Shown here one piece after another: positions 7,551 through 20,666 of a DNA stretch of 64,000 bases (position 1 is its first letter; the number at the start of each line of letters is the position of its first letter). The DNA is from Herbaspirillum sp. SJZ107. Lineage in GTDB: Bacteria > Pseudomonadota > Gammaproteobacteria > Burkholderiales > Burkholderiaceae_D. The stretch spans positions 186,001 through 250,000 of the forward strand of contig NZ_VFNH01000004.1 in the NCBI RefSeq assembly GCF_006715485.1. The letters are read 5' to 3'. Under the pieces are notes generated by a model. That model saw only the letters and a program-made list of their open reading frames with translations, was not told the origin of the DNA and ran no database searches. Position numbers and translations under genes: made by a program.

Positions 7551-10211
7551 TTACTTCGCGTTCTGCGCCAGCCACGCATCGATCTCCGGCAGGCGCGCCG
7601 CATTCACCTTGACGCGGTCCTGGATCGACGCGATCGCCGCATCGACGTCGCCGCGCGAGCTGGCGGCCAGGTTGGCGCCGGCGTAGGCATTCAGCTTGCC
7701 GACCATGGCCGGGTCGGACGAGCCGCCGGCCAGGCGCGCGAAGTAGCGGCTGCGCGAGGTGGCGTCGATGCGCTGGTTGATCTTCTCCTGGTTGGCCAGG
7801 GCGAAGTCGAAGGCCAGGTCCGGGTGCACCTCCGCCACCGCCGAAATCATGCCGGCGCTGGTGGTCAGGTCCGGCTCGTCGGTCAGGGCCAGCTTGAGCG
7901 CGCGTTCGGCCAGGGCGCGGTCGTCGGCGATGCCCAGCAGGTGGTACAGGTTGGCCTTCAGCAGCGGCGTTTTCTCGGCCTGGGCACGGGCACGCAGGCT
8001 GTCCCAGGTGGCGGCGTCGGCGTGCTGCGCGACCACGGCCAGGACGGTCTTGCGCAGCGGACCCGGCACGGCGGACGGGTCCTTGTCCATCGCGGCGTAG
8101 CGGCGGCGCGCTTCGGCGATGACCTTGGGGTCGCCCAGGTCGCTCAGGACGCCGATCAGCTGCGAACGCAGGTTGGTCACGGTCGACGGCTCGCCCTGGC
8201 GTGCGGTCCAGCCGACTTGCGCCATCACCGGCGCCAGGCGCGCGATGGCGAAGGCGTCGAAGGCGCGCTGGCGTTCCGGCTTGCCCTGGTAGCGGCTGTG
8301 CAGGCCGGCGAACACGCCGGCGATGCGCGCCCACACCTGCGGCTCGGCGCCGGCCGGGGTGGCCCTGGCCAGCTCGAGCACGCTCGATGCCGGCTGCATC
8401 CCGGCCATGCCGAGCGCGGCGCTGTCGGCCAGCAGACCGATCTGGTCGATCGGGGCCAGGTTGGCGAAGTTTTGCGCCAGCTGGGCGAATTCCTTGGGCG
8501 CGTACAGGGTGCGGTAATAGCCGCTCTGGCCGGCGTTGATGACGACGGCGCCGCAGCCCGGCACGGTGATCGTGCCCTTGCCGCCGGCGACCAGCGTGCG
8601 CGCTTCCTTGCCGTCGCCGCCGATGCGGGCGATCACCGGCACGCGCCAGGCCAGTGGCTTCTTCTCCGGCCGGTCGCGCGAGAATTCTTCCTGGGTCAGC
8701 GCCACGCTGGTGCTCCCGTTGCTGCATACCGGCGCGCCGACGCGGATCAAAGGCACGCCCGGTTGCAGCGTGAAGTCGTGGGCGATCGCGGTGACCGGCT
8801 TCTTCGCCGCCTTTTCGATCTGCTGCCACAGGTCGTCGGACACCGTGTTGCCGTAGGCGTGGGCCTTCATGTAGGCACGCACGCCGTTGCGCCACGCGTC
8901 TTCGCCGACGTAGGCTTCGAGCATGCGGATCACGGCTTCGCCCTTCTGGTAGGTGATGACGTCGAAGGCCTGGCTGGCCTGCTCGACGGTCTCGATGTGC
9001 TGCACCACCGGGTGGGTGGCGGCGACCGAGTCGCGGCCCATGGCGGCGTCGCGGCCGCCGACGGCATCCAGGTGGGTCTTCCATTCAGGGTGGGCGCGCG
9101 CCGTCATGCGGCCTTCCATCCAGGACGCAAAACCTTCGTTCAGCCACAGGTCGTCCCACCAGCGCATCGTGACCAGGTCGCCGAACCACTGGTGCGCCAT
9201 CTCGTGCGCGGCCGTGGCGAACACTTCCTGGCGGTCGTGCTGGGTCGAGATCTTCGGGTCCAGCAGCAGCGCGTATTCGAAGGTGAAGATCGCACCCCAG
9301 TTTTCCATCGCCCCGAAGAACTGGCTCTGGCCCGGGCCGGCAATGTTGTCGAGCTTGGGCAGCGGATAACGGACGCCGAAGTAGTCGTTGTACTCGCGCA
9401 GGATGGTCTTCGAGGATTCCAGCGCGAAGGCGGCCTGGTCGAGGGCGCCGCGGCGCGTGATCACGCCCAGTTCGGTGTTGCCTTCCCTGGCGGTGGCGCG
9501 CTCGAAGTCGCCGACGCCCAGGAACAGCAGGTAGGTCGACATCTTCGGCGACTTCGCGAAGCTGATGCGCTGGCGGCCGTCGGCCAGGGTGCTGGTGGTC
9601 GCGGCCGGCATGTTGCTGACTGCCATCTGGCCGGCCGGTACCGTGACCTCGAGCGAGAAGGTGGCCTTGTAGGCCGGCTCGTCCCACGACGGGATCATGC
9701 GGCGCGCATCCGAGTTCTCGAACTGGGTGTACAGCGCGCGCTGCGGCTTGCCATCGGTGCCGGCATAGTCGAGCGAGAACAGGCCGACGGCCTGGGTGCC
9801 GATCACGCCGCTGTAGTCGAGCGCCAGCTTGACGACGCCGGGCGCCAGCGGGCGTGCCAGCTTGAAGGTCGCGGTCTGGGCCTTGTCGTCGACGCTCACC
9901 GTGGCTGCCAGCGGGCTGCCGCCGGCGGCCGGGGTGACGCTCGCGCTCGCGAACTTGAGGTCGGCGGCGTTCAGGGTGATGCTGTCGGTGGCCTTGGTGA
10001 CGGTGAGCGTGATGGTGGCCTTGCCGCTGAAGCTGCCGGCGGCGTCGTCCGGGGTCAGGGCGATCTCGTAATGGCTCGGGATGACGCCGCGCGGCAGCTG
10101 GGTGGTGGCTTCCACGCCGGCTTTGGCGGCGGCTGGCGCGGCATGAACCTGGAGGGCGGGGACGGCGGTAAAGGCGAGGGCGACGGCTGCTGAAATGAGA
10201 CTGCGATGCAT
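7551..10211 (-). CDS. M1 family zinc aminopeptidase, exported
   Basis: Zinc aminopeptidase of 886 residues that removes N-terminal residues from peptides. A signal peptide (SAAVALAFTAVPALQVHAA) implies a periplasmic location. GAMEN, the substrate N-terminus anchor, is at residues 300-304. The zinc motif HEMAH is at 336-340, with the third ligand E359 in LWLNEGF. The C-terminal 350 residues form the helical ERAP1-C-like domain. This is the eukaryote-like M1 branch rather than cytoplasmic E. coli PepN. Ribosome binding and promoter lie in the 149-bp divergent gap shared with the GST gene. Confidence 0.9.
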   Translation of the reverse strand: MHRSLISAAVALAFTAVPALQVHAAPAAAKAGVEATTQLPRGVIPSHYEIALTPDDAAGSFSGKATITLTVTKATDSITLNAADLKFASASVTPAAGGSPLAATVSVDDKAQTATFKLARPLAPGVVKLALDYSGVIGTQAVGLFSLDYAGTDGKPQRALYTQFENSDARRMIPSWDEPAYKATFSLEVTVPAGQMAVSNMPAATTSTLADGRQRISFAKSPKMSTYLLFLGVGDFERATAREGNTELGVITRRGALDQAAFALESSKTILREYNDYFGVRYPLPKLDNIAGPGQSQFFGAMENWGAIFTFEYALLLDPKISTQHDRQEVFATAAHEMAHQWFGDLVTMRWWDDLWLNEGFASWMEGRMTARAHPEWKTHLDAVGGRDAAMGRDSVAATHPVVQHIETVEQASQAFDVITYQKGEAVIRMLEAYVGEDAWRNGVRAYMKAHAYGNTVSDDLWQQIEKAAKKPVTAIAHDFTLQPGVPLIRVGAPVCSNGSTSVALTQEEFSRDRPEKKPLAWRVPVIARIGGDGKEARTLVAGGKGTITVPGCGAVVINAGQSGYYRTLYAPKEFAQLAQNFANLAPIDQIGLLADSAALGMAGMQPASSVLELARATPAGAEPQVWARIAGVFAGLHSRYQGKPERQRAFDAFAIARLAPVMAQVGWTARQGEPSTVTNLRSQLIGVLSDLGDPKVIAEARRRYAAMDKDPSAVPGPLRKTVLAVVAQHADAATWDSLRARAQAEKTPLLKANLYHLLGIADDRALAERALKLALTDEPDLTTSAGMISAVAEVHPDLAFDFALANQEKINQRIDATSRSRYFARLAGGSSDPAMVGKLNAYAGANLAASSRGDVDAAIASIQDRVKVNAARLPEIDAWLAQNAK

Positions 10212-10360
10212 GGGAAAGACCTGTCTTCTATTATGTATGTATGTCGAGCTTGCCCGGGCAGCGGCAAGGCCAACCTGCGAATCTAAGCGCTTCGTGCCAT
10301 GGTGTCAACGCAGGCTTGCGTTATCATCGGCGCTCATCCATACAGCAAGAGGAGACCCGC

Positions 10361-10984
10361 ATGAAGCTTTACACCAGCGCCAGAGCCCCGAATCCGCGCC
10401 GCGTGCTCATGTTCATCGCTGAAAAGAACATCGCCGGCATCGACCTGGTCCAGGTCGACCTCGGCCAGGGCCAGCACCGCAGCGACGCCTTCCTGGCGCT
10501 GAACCCGCTGGGCCAGGTGCCGGTGCTGGAACTCGACGACGGCCGGCTGTTGTCGGAGACGCGCGCGATCTGCACCTACCTGGAAGGCCTGCAGCCGCAG
10601 CCGAACCTGATGGGCGAGGGCTTCGAGGAGCGCGCCTTCATCGAGATGATGGACCGGCGCTGCGAGCTGCAGCTGTTCCTCAGGATCGCCAACAGCGTGC
10701 GCCACTGCCATCCGGGCCTGGCGGCGCTGGAGCAGCCGCAGTTCGGCGAGTTCGGCGTGTCGCAGGGGCAGAAGATGCGCGAGACCGCGCGCTGGCTGGA
10801 TGGGGTGCTGGCGACCCAGCCTTTCGTCGCGGGGGAGCGGTTGACGATTGCCGACATCACGGCGTTCTGCGCACTGGAGTTTGCGCGCGGCTTGATGAAG
10901 TTCCGGCCGGGGGATGAGGGGATGGGGTGCCTGCAGAGCTGGCGGGATATGGTGGCGGGGCGGGAGAGTGCGAAGGTCTTCTGA
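10361..10984 (+). CDS. Glutathione S-transferase family protein
   Basis: A 207-residue GST. The N-terminal thioredoxin-like domain reads KLYTSARAPNPRRV, NPLGQVPVLELDDG (cis-Pro loop) and LSETRAIC (the SE pair that binds the glutathione gamma-glutamyl group). The C-terminal helical domain has FVAGERLTIADITAF, the N-capping box. The ATG follows AGAGGAG with good spacing. Monocistronic, divergent from the aminopeptidase gene. Class and substrate are not assignable by eye. Confidence 0.88.
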   Translation: MKLYTSARAPNPRRVLMFIAEKNIAGIDLVQVDLGQGQHRSDAFLALNPLGQVPVLELDDGRLLSETRAICTYLEGLQPQPNLMGEGFEERAFIEMMDRRCELQLFLRIANSVRHCHPGLAALEQPQFGEFGVSQGQKMRETARWLDGVLATQPFVAGERLTIADITAFCALEFARGLMKFRPGDEGMGCLQSWRDMVAGRESAKVF

Positions 10985-11004
10985 GGAGCTGACCACGTAA
11001 AAAC

Positions 11005-11032
11005 CGTCGCCCCTGCCTGCGCAGGGGCGACG
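11005..11032. terminator. Bidirectional hairpin terminator between GST and CheR-like genes
   Basis: A perfect 12-bp stem (CGTCGCCCCTGC and its complement) with a four-base loop is flanked by A-rich sequence on the left and TTT on the right, between two convergent genes. Confidence 0.8.
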
Positions 11033-11065
11033 TTTACATGTAGCGGGCCGTATTCAGCCGCCAGA

Positions 11066-11940
11066 TTATCCCACCCGCTTGTACCACGGCCGGTCCCCCT
11101 CGACCGCCTGGTAAGTCCGCGCATGTGCATCGGTCACCGACAACGGCCGGTCCAGGCACAGCACGCCGAAGCGCGCCAGGCTGTCGTGGAACAGCCGCAG
11201 CACGCGCTGGCGCAGCACCGGGCCGAAATCGGCCAGCGCGTTGCAGCACACGATCGCCTGGAACTCGTTGAACGAGGCATCGGTCACCAGGCTGTACTGC
11301 GACCAGGTGATGCGCCGCCGCAGCTCGGGCTTGAGCCGGGCCTGGCCGTCGCGGATGTCGAAATACGACGCCAGCGTAGCTATCCCGCCGCTGGCGGTAT
11401 AGCGCAGCTGCGCTGTTTCGAGCTCTTCTACCGGGACCGCGGCGTCCAGCATCTCGGACACCATCTCTTCGTTGGCCAGCGTGGCGTGGATGTCGAGCCG
11501 GCCCAGGATGCCTTCCTCGGCCAGCAGGATCGCCAGCGTCCACGCCTCGCCCACGCCCGCGCATTCGGCCAGCCACACCCGCGGCACCGGCCAGCCGCGC
11601 AGCGACGGCGCCAGCACGCCGCGCAGGCGCGCCGCATGCTCGGCATTGTCGAACAGCGCCGCCGGCGGCACCGACAGCGCACGCAGCACGGCGCCGGCGG
11701 CATCGCCATGGTGCAGCACCTGTTCCTGCAGACCGGACAGGGTGGCGGCACCCTGGGCCGCCATGGCCATGCTCAGCTTGCGCCGCAGGGCAGGGCGGTC
11801 GTAGGCGCGGAAATCGTGGCCGAAGCGCTGGAAGACGGCTTCCAGCAGCAGCTCGGTTTCCAGCTCCTCGATCGCCAGCCCGGCCGCGAGGCCGGTCCAG
11901 CTGCCCACCGCTGACGCCGCCGGCAAGATCGCCGCAGCCA

Positions 11941-11941
<1 letters not shown>
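11066..11941 (-). CDS. CheR-like protein with degenerate SAM-binding site
   Basis: The 291-residue protein has the CheR layout: an N-terminal helical domain (FGHDFRAYDRPALRRKL, then LSGLQEQVLHH) and a Rossmann-like domain. Residues that bind S-adenosylmethionine are eroded. The usual GC(A/S)TGEE loop reads ECAGVGEA, the acidic ATDI-type motif reads ATLAN, the EMFRDP segment is PPAALFDNA, and CRNVLIYF is CCNALADF. It may therefore be a non-catalytic scaffold. Its ATG overlaps the stop codon of the upstream multi-HAMP kinase (TGATG), so the two are translationally coupled and probably act together. True CheR activity is not excluded. Confidence 0.72.
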
Positions 11942-16875
<4,934 letters not shown>

Positions 16876-17034
16876 TGACTTGGATTCCTCTGAATGCGAA
16901 GTAGGTATGGTGGTAAGGCAGAAAAGGCGGGAAACCGGCGGCAGTCCGTCGCGGGCAGGGCGGCGTTGTGTTGTGCACGTGCAGGCAAGGTGTTCTGTAC
17001 AGACGCGGTTTTGTTAAATATCAGAAAAACGCCA

Positions 17035-17062
17035 ACGATACTCTTGTGCCCGATCAAGTCAA
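17035..17062 (-). promoter_or_regulatory. Putative sigma-70 promoter of the multi-HAMP kinase
   Basis: The minus strand reads TTGACT, 16 bases, then TATCGT, about 160 bases before the kinase start codon. Consensus similarity is fair (5/6 and 4/6). Unconfirmed. Confidence 0.3.
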
Positions 17063-17282
17063 GCTTGTTTGGAAGCAAGATAGCAGCTCAGCAACGGCTT
17101 CGTGCTAATCTTGCAATGCATACTTGTAAATAGGAAATTTCGATCGGGCAATTCGCGCGATTTTAGAACAAATTCCCGATGGAACGCGCACGATTGGCAA
17201 CGCCAGCGTGTTCAAAATGTGCGAATTGCCGAGCCGGCGTGAATAAATCAATAATTTTTCGTGCTTTTTGGTTACAACTCAA

Positions 17283-17297
17283 CTAGCATACTAGCTG
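17283..17297 (+). promoter_or_regulatory. CTAG-type dyad upstream of luxR
   Basis: CTAGCATACTAG lies about 30 bases before the luxR start codon. It shares the CTAGCA...CTAG pattern with the longer dyad at 18367 but has a shorter centre. Possible autoregulatory half-site; weak on its own. Confidence 0.3.
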
Positions 17298-17324
17298 TCG
17301 TTACATCAATAGCCCGGGGGACAC

Positions 17325-18056
17325 ATGACAGGCGCAGAACTGGACGAGCTGTTGCATCGGGAAACGGCCGCGAGCTGGGGCGAAGCGCTGTTCGGCGTCG
17401 GCCGGCGCTACGGTTTCGAGAAAGTGCTGTTCGGTATGTCCGGCTCGCGCCATGCGCGCCTGGACAATGCCTTTATACAGAGTAATTATCCGAGTGCCTG
17501 GCGCGAGCGCTACGATGCCGAGCGCTACGCCTATGTCGATCCGGCCGTCACGCATTGCCTGGCCAGCACCTTGCCGATCGTATGGCAGCCGGACCTGTTC
17601 CGCAGCCAGACCCAGCGCACGCTGTACGAGGAAAGCTGCAGCCACGGCCTGCGTGCCGGCGTCAGTTTTCCGATCCATGGACCGAATGGGGAATTCGGGA
17701 TGCTGACGTTTGCCACCGGCGCAGCGGCGGATGGGACATTTACGCGCCATGCCAACGCCAGCCTGTCCGACCTGGCGCTGGTGCGCGACTACGCGTTTGC
17801 AACCGGGGTGCGGTTTTCCCCGCAGACGGGGCAGGAAGTGGCGCCGCGCCTGACCCCGCGCGAGCTCGAAGTGCTCAACTGGGTCATGGTGGGCAAGTCG
17901 TCGTGGGAAATTTCAAAGATTACCGGCTGCTCCGAGGCGACGGTGAATTTCCACATGGGTAACATCAGGCAGAAATTCAACGTCAACACTCGGCAACAGG
18001 CGGTGGTGAGGGCGATCTCCCTCGGCTTGATTACCCCAGAAGATCACCATCGTTGA
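17325..18056 (+). CDS. LuxR-family quorum-sensing regulator (solo)
   Basis: A 243-residue transcription factor with an N-terminal autoinducer-binding domain and a C-terminal LuxR HTH. The acyl-homoserine-lactone pocket residues are conserved: W59, Y63, D72, P73, W87 and G112 match TraR W57, Y61, D70, P71, W85 and G113. The HTH begins at LTPRELEVL and ends with the recognition helix SEATVNFHMGNIRQKF. No LuxI synthase lies anywhere in the window, so it is probably a solo that answers self-made signal from elsewhere in the genome or signal from neighbours. Its 3' end overlaps the convergent small HTH gene by 26 bp. Confidence 0.9.
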   Translation: MTGAELDELLHRETAASWGEALFGVGRRYGFEKVLFGMSGSRHARLDNAFIQSNYPSAWRERYDAERYAYVDPAVTHCLASTLPIVWQPDLFRSQTQRTLYEESCSHGLRAGVSFPIHGPNGEFGMLTFATGAAADGTFTRHANASLSDLALVRDYAFATGVRFSPQTGQEVAPRLTPRELEVLNWVMVGKSSWEISKITGCSEATVNFHMGNIRQKFNVNTRQQAVVRAISLGLITPEDHHR

Positions 18057-18303
18057 GCTTGCCGTTGACGTAGAGCTTCAACAGCAGGGCCACCGGTGCC
18101 GGAATCGCCAGACCGGTTTCGAAACGGCTGCCGCTCGATTGCGTGACCCCGAAGCGGCCCCAGAATTTCTCCTGGCTTTCGCGCTTGCTGACCCGGTACT
18201 TTTTCAGGTCATGGATGGAGAGCGCCGCTGGCGCCAGTGGTTTTATGCCTGCGCCGGTAAACGGTTCTCGCAGGCTTGCTTCGGTAACGAAATCATTAGC
18301 CAT
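18031..18303 (-). CDS. Small XRE-like helix-turn-helix protein
   Basis: A 90-residue DNA-binding protein. The segment KYRVSKRESQEKFWGRFGVT, then QSSGSRFETGLAIPAPVALL, fits an XRE-type HTH with the recognition helix at QSSGSRFE. The start follows a strong GGAGGAG site. It is convergent with luxR and overlaps its 3' end. A lux-box-like dyad lies 64 bp upstream of its start, suggesting it is a target or partner of the LuxR protein. It could alternatively be cotranscribed with the S9 peptidase gene 120 bp upstream on the same strand. Confidence 0.75.
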   Translation of the reverse strand: MANDFVTEASLREPFTGAGIKPLAPAALSIHDLKKYRVSKRESQEKFWGRFGVTQSSGSRFETGLAIPAPVALLLKLYVNGKLNDGDLLG

Positions 18304-18366
18304 CGCCGCTCCTCCATGGAAAGATGTGTGAGAAACAAGTATTCCATGCATCATTCATTTCGAGTC

Positions 18367-18382
18367 CTAGCAATACTGCTAG
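18367..18382. promoter_or_regulatory. Lux-box-like inverted repeat upstream of the small HTH gene
   Basis: CTAGCA-ATAC-TGCTAG is a perfect 6-bp-arm dyad in the CT-N12-AG form recognised by many LuxR-type regulators. It is followed by no T-run on either strand, so it does not look like a terminator for the S9 peptidase gene. Candidate LuxR binding site. Confidence 0.55.
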
Positions 18383-18423
18383 TTCCCGTAGGCATGTAAA
18401 TACTGCGGCTTTTGTAACCAAGT

Positions 18424-20493
18424 TTAACGTTTGAGCTGCATCAATAAGAATGTATAAGTTAATGCCCACATTGTTGCGGTTTGCTCATTGTTGGCTGCAC
18501 CGGCATGGCCGCCTTCGGTGTTTTCCCAGTACAAAACGTCATGGCCCTGTTCGCGCATCCGCGCCGCCATCTTGCGCGCATGACCGGGATGAACGCGGTC
18601 GTCGCGGGTAGACGTGGTGAAAAAGACGCGTGGATATTGTTTTTCGGCAGATACGTTCTGGTAAGGCGAATATTGGCGGATCACGTCCCACTCGGCCGGA
18701 TCGTCGGGATCGCCGTATTCGCCCATCCAGGATGCACCTGCCAGTAACTGATGGTATCTGCGCATGTCCAGCAGCGGCACCTGGCAGACCACGCCGTTGA
18801 ACAGGTCCGGACGCTGGGTCAGCACGGCGCCGACCAGCAGGCCGCCATTGCTGCCGCCCATGATGCCGAGATGCTGGGGGCTGGTGATATTGCGCCGGAT
18901 CAGATCCTGCGCCACCGAGATGAAGTCGTCGAAGGCATTCTGGCGCTTGTCTTTCAGTGCGCCCTGGTGCCAGCGCGGCCCGAACTCGCCGCCGCCACGG
19001 ATGTTGGCCAATACATACACGCCGCCCTGTTCCAGCCAGGCGGCGCCGGTGATGCCGCTGTAAAAAGGCGTCAGCGACACTTCGAAGCCGCCGTAGCCGT
19101 ACAACAGTGTCGGGCTGTTGCCATCCGGCTGGGCATCCTTGCCGATCACGACGAAGTAGGGAACCATGGTGCCGTCCTTCGACTTTGCCGCGAACTGCTT
19201 GACCGTGAACGGGCTGGCGTCGAAGAAGGCCGGCATCGCCTTCAGCGGCTGGCGCGCGTTGCTGACGCTTGCGCTGCCGGCTTCGCACAGGTACAGGGTG
19301 CTCGGCGTCAGGAAGTCGGTGACGGTCAGGAAGTACTGGTCGGAGTCGAATTCGTCGACGCTGGAGATGCCGAGCGCACCCATGCCCGGCGTGGCGATGT
19401 CGCGCGTGCGCCAGTATTGGCCGCTGCGGGTCAGTTCGACGATGCGGTTCTTGACCTTGTCGAGGATGGTCAGCAGGATCGTGCTGCGGGTGGCGGACAC
19501 GCCGTCCAGCGACATGGTCGGGCTCGGCGTGAACAGCGCCTCGAAGGCCTGTTCGCCGGCCATGAAGCGTTCGAAGTCCATGGCCAGCAGGCTGCCCTGC
19601 GGCCAGGTGGTGGTGCCGGTGGTCCAGTCCGAGCGCAGTTCGACCACGACCTGGTCGCGCACCGTGAAGGCATTCGCATCGTCGGGTTTCGGCAGTTTGA
19701 CCAGCTGGCCGCCGCGGCGCAGGAACATCTCGCTGCTGTAGAAGCCGATCTGGCGCTGCACGAAGTCGTGCTCGTGGCCGGGCGTCGGATCGTGCCAGGC
19801 CGAGGCCGACAGGTCGTCGGGCTCGGCTTCGTACACGGTCGCGGCGGCCTCGAGCGGCGTGCCGCGCTTCCATTCCTTGACGATGCGCGGGTAGCCCGAG
19901 CTGGTCATCGAACCTTCGCCGAAGTCGGTGGCGACGAACAGGGTGTCGACGTCGATCCAGGCGGTGCTGCTCTTGGCTTCCGGCAGGGTAAAACCGCCGG
20001 CGACGAACTGCCGGCTGGCCAGGTCGAATTCGCGCACCACGTGGGCATCGCCGCCGCCGCGCGACAGCGAGACCAGTGCACGCATGCCGTCGGGCTTGAG
20101 CGTCGAGACGCCGGCCCAGACCCAGTTCTCGTCTTCGTCGCGCGCCAGCTGGTCGAGGTCGAGCACGGTTTCCCATTGCGGCTCGGCCTCGCGGTAGCTG
20201 TCCAGCGTGGTGCGGCGCCAGATGCCGCGCGGGTGCTCGGCATCGCGCCAGAAATTGTAGAACAGGCCGTTGTGGCAGCCGACGTAGGGAATCCGCTCCT
20301 TCGAATCGAGGATGGTCTTCAGGCGCGTGCGCAGTGCGGCGTAGCCGGGCCGGGCCGTGAGTTCCTGTTCGCTCTCGGCATTGCGTTCGCGCACCCAGCC
20401 GAGGGCTTCGTCGGAGGCGACTTCCTCCAGCCACAGGTTGGGGTCGTCGTGGTCCTGGCCTGGCAGCTGGCCTTGCGCGGTTTGGTCTTGCAT
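18424..20493 (-). CDS. Prolyl oligopeptidase family serine peptidase (S9)
   Basis: Cytoplasmic (no signal peptide) 689-residue peptidase of family S9A: an N-terminal beta-propeller that gates substrates (about 70-420) and a C-terminal alpha/beta-hydrolase. The nucleophile is S548 in GGSNGG, the acid lies in TRDDRVHP, and the histidine is in EGGHAG. NIRGGGEFG is another family block. It probably cleaves short peptides after proline, though many bacterial S9A members have broader or unknown specificity. Monocistronic, or cotranscribed with the small HTH gene downstream; divergent from recC with a 172-bp gap. Confidence 0.89.
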   Translation of the reverse strand: MQDQTAQGQLPGQDHDDPNLWLEEVASDEALGWVRERNAESEQELTARPGYAALRTRLKTILDSKERIPYVGCHNGLFYNFWRDAEHPRGIWRRTTLDSYREAEPQWETVLDLDQLARDEDENWVWAGVSTLKPDGMRALVSLSRGGGDAHVVREFDLASRQFVAGGFTLPEAKSSTAWIDVDTLFVATDFGEGSMTSSGYPRIVKEWKRGTPLEAAATVYEAEPDDLSASAWHDPTPGHEHDFVQRQIGFYSSEMFLRRGGQLVKLPKPDDANAFTVRDQVVVELRSDWTTGTTTWPQGSLLAMDFERFMAGEQAFEALFTPSPTMSLDGVSATRSTILLTILDKVKNRIVELTRSGQYWRTRDIATPGMGALGISSVDEFDSDQYFLTVTDFLTPSTLYLCEAGSASVSNARQPLKAMPAFFDASPFTVKQFAAKSKDGTMVPYFVVIGKDAQPDGNSPTLLYGYGGFEVSLTPFYSGITGAAWLEQGGVYVLANIRGGGEFGPRWHQGALKDKRQNAFDDFISVAQDLIRRNITSPQHLGIMGGSNGGLLVGAVLTQRPDLFNGVVCQVPLLDMRRYHQLLAGASWMGEYGDPDDPAEWDVIRQYSPYQNVSAEKQYPRVFFTTSTRDDRVHPGHARKMAARMREQGHDVLYWENTEGGHAGAANNEQTATMWALTYTFLLMQLKR

Positions 20494-20666
20494 GATGGAT
20501 CCTGTTCTCGATAATGACTTGATGACGCCATCTTAACAACAACCGGGTGGTTGCCGCATTGCAATGCAAGAAGGGTCGTATCGTCGAGCTTGCCGCCCGG
20601 CATGACACTCTACCGCCGCCTTGTCATAAGTAGTATCCTTCGGGCGTCCACTCCACGCTCATCACC

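Larger units (their letters stand above)
16876..17324. other. Divergent intergenic region between kinase and luxR
   Basis: This 449-bp region separates the two divergent genes. It is more AT-rich than its surroundings, especially from 17100 to 17300, and holds the promoters of both genes. On the minus strand TTGACT (17057-17062) and TATCGT (17035-17040) with a 16-base spacer resemble a sigma-70 promoter for the kinase. No open frame with coding character was found. Confidence 0.6.

Noticed and set aside
18367..18382. Dyad considered as the terminator of the S9 peptidase gene
   Set aside because: Stem is only 6 bp, AT-containing, and there is no T-run on the minus strand after it.
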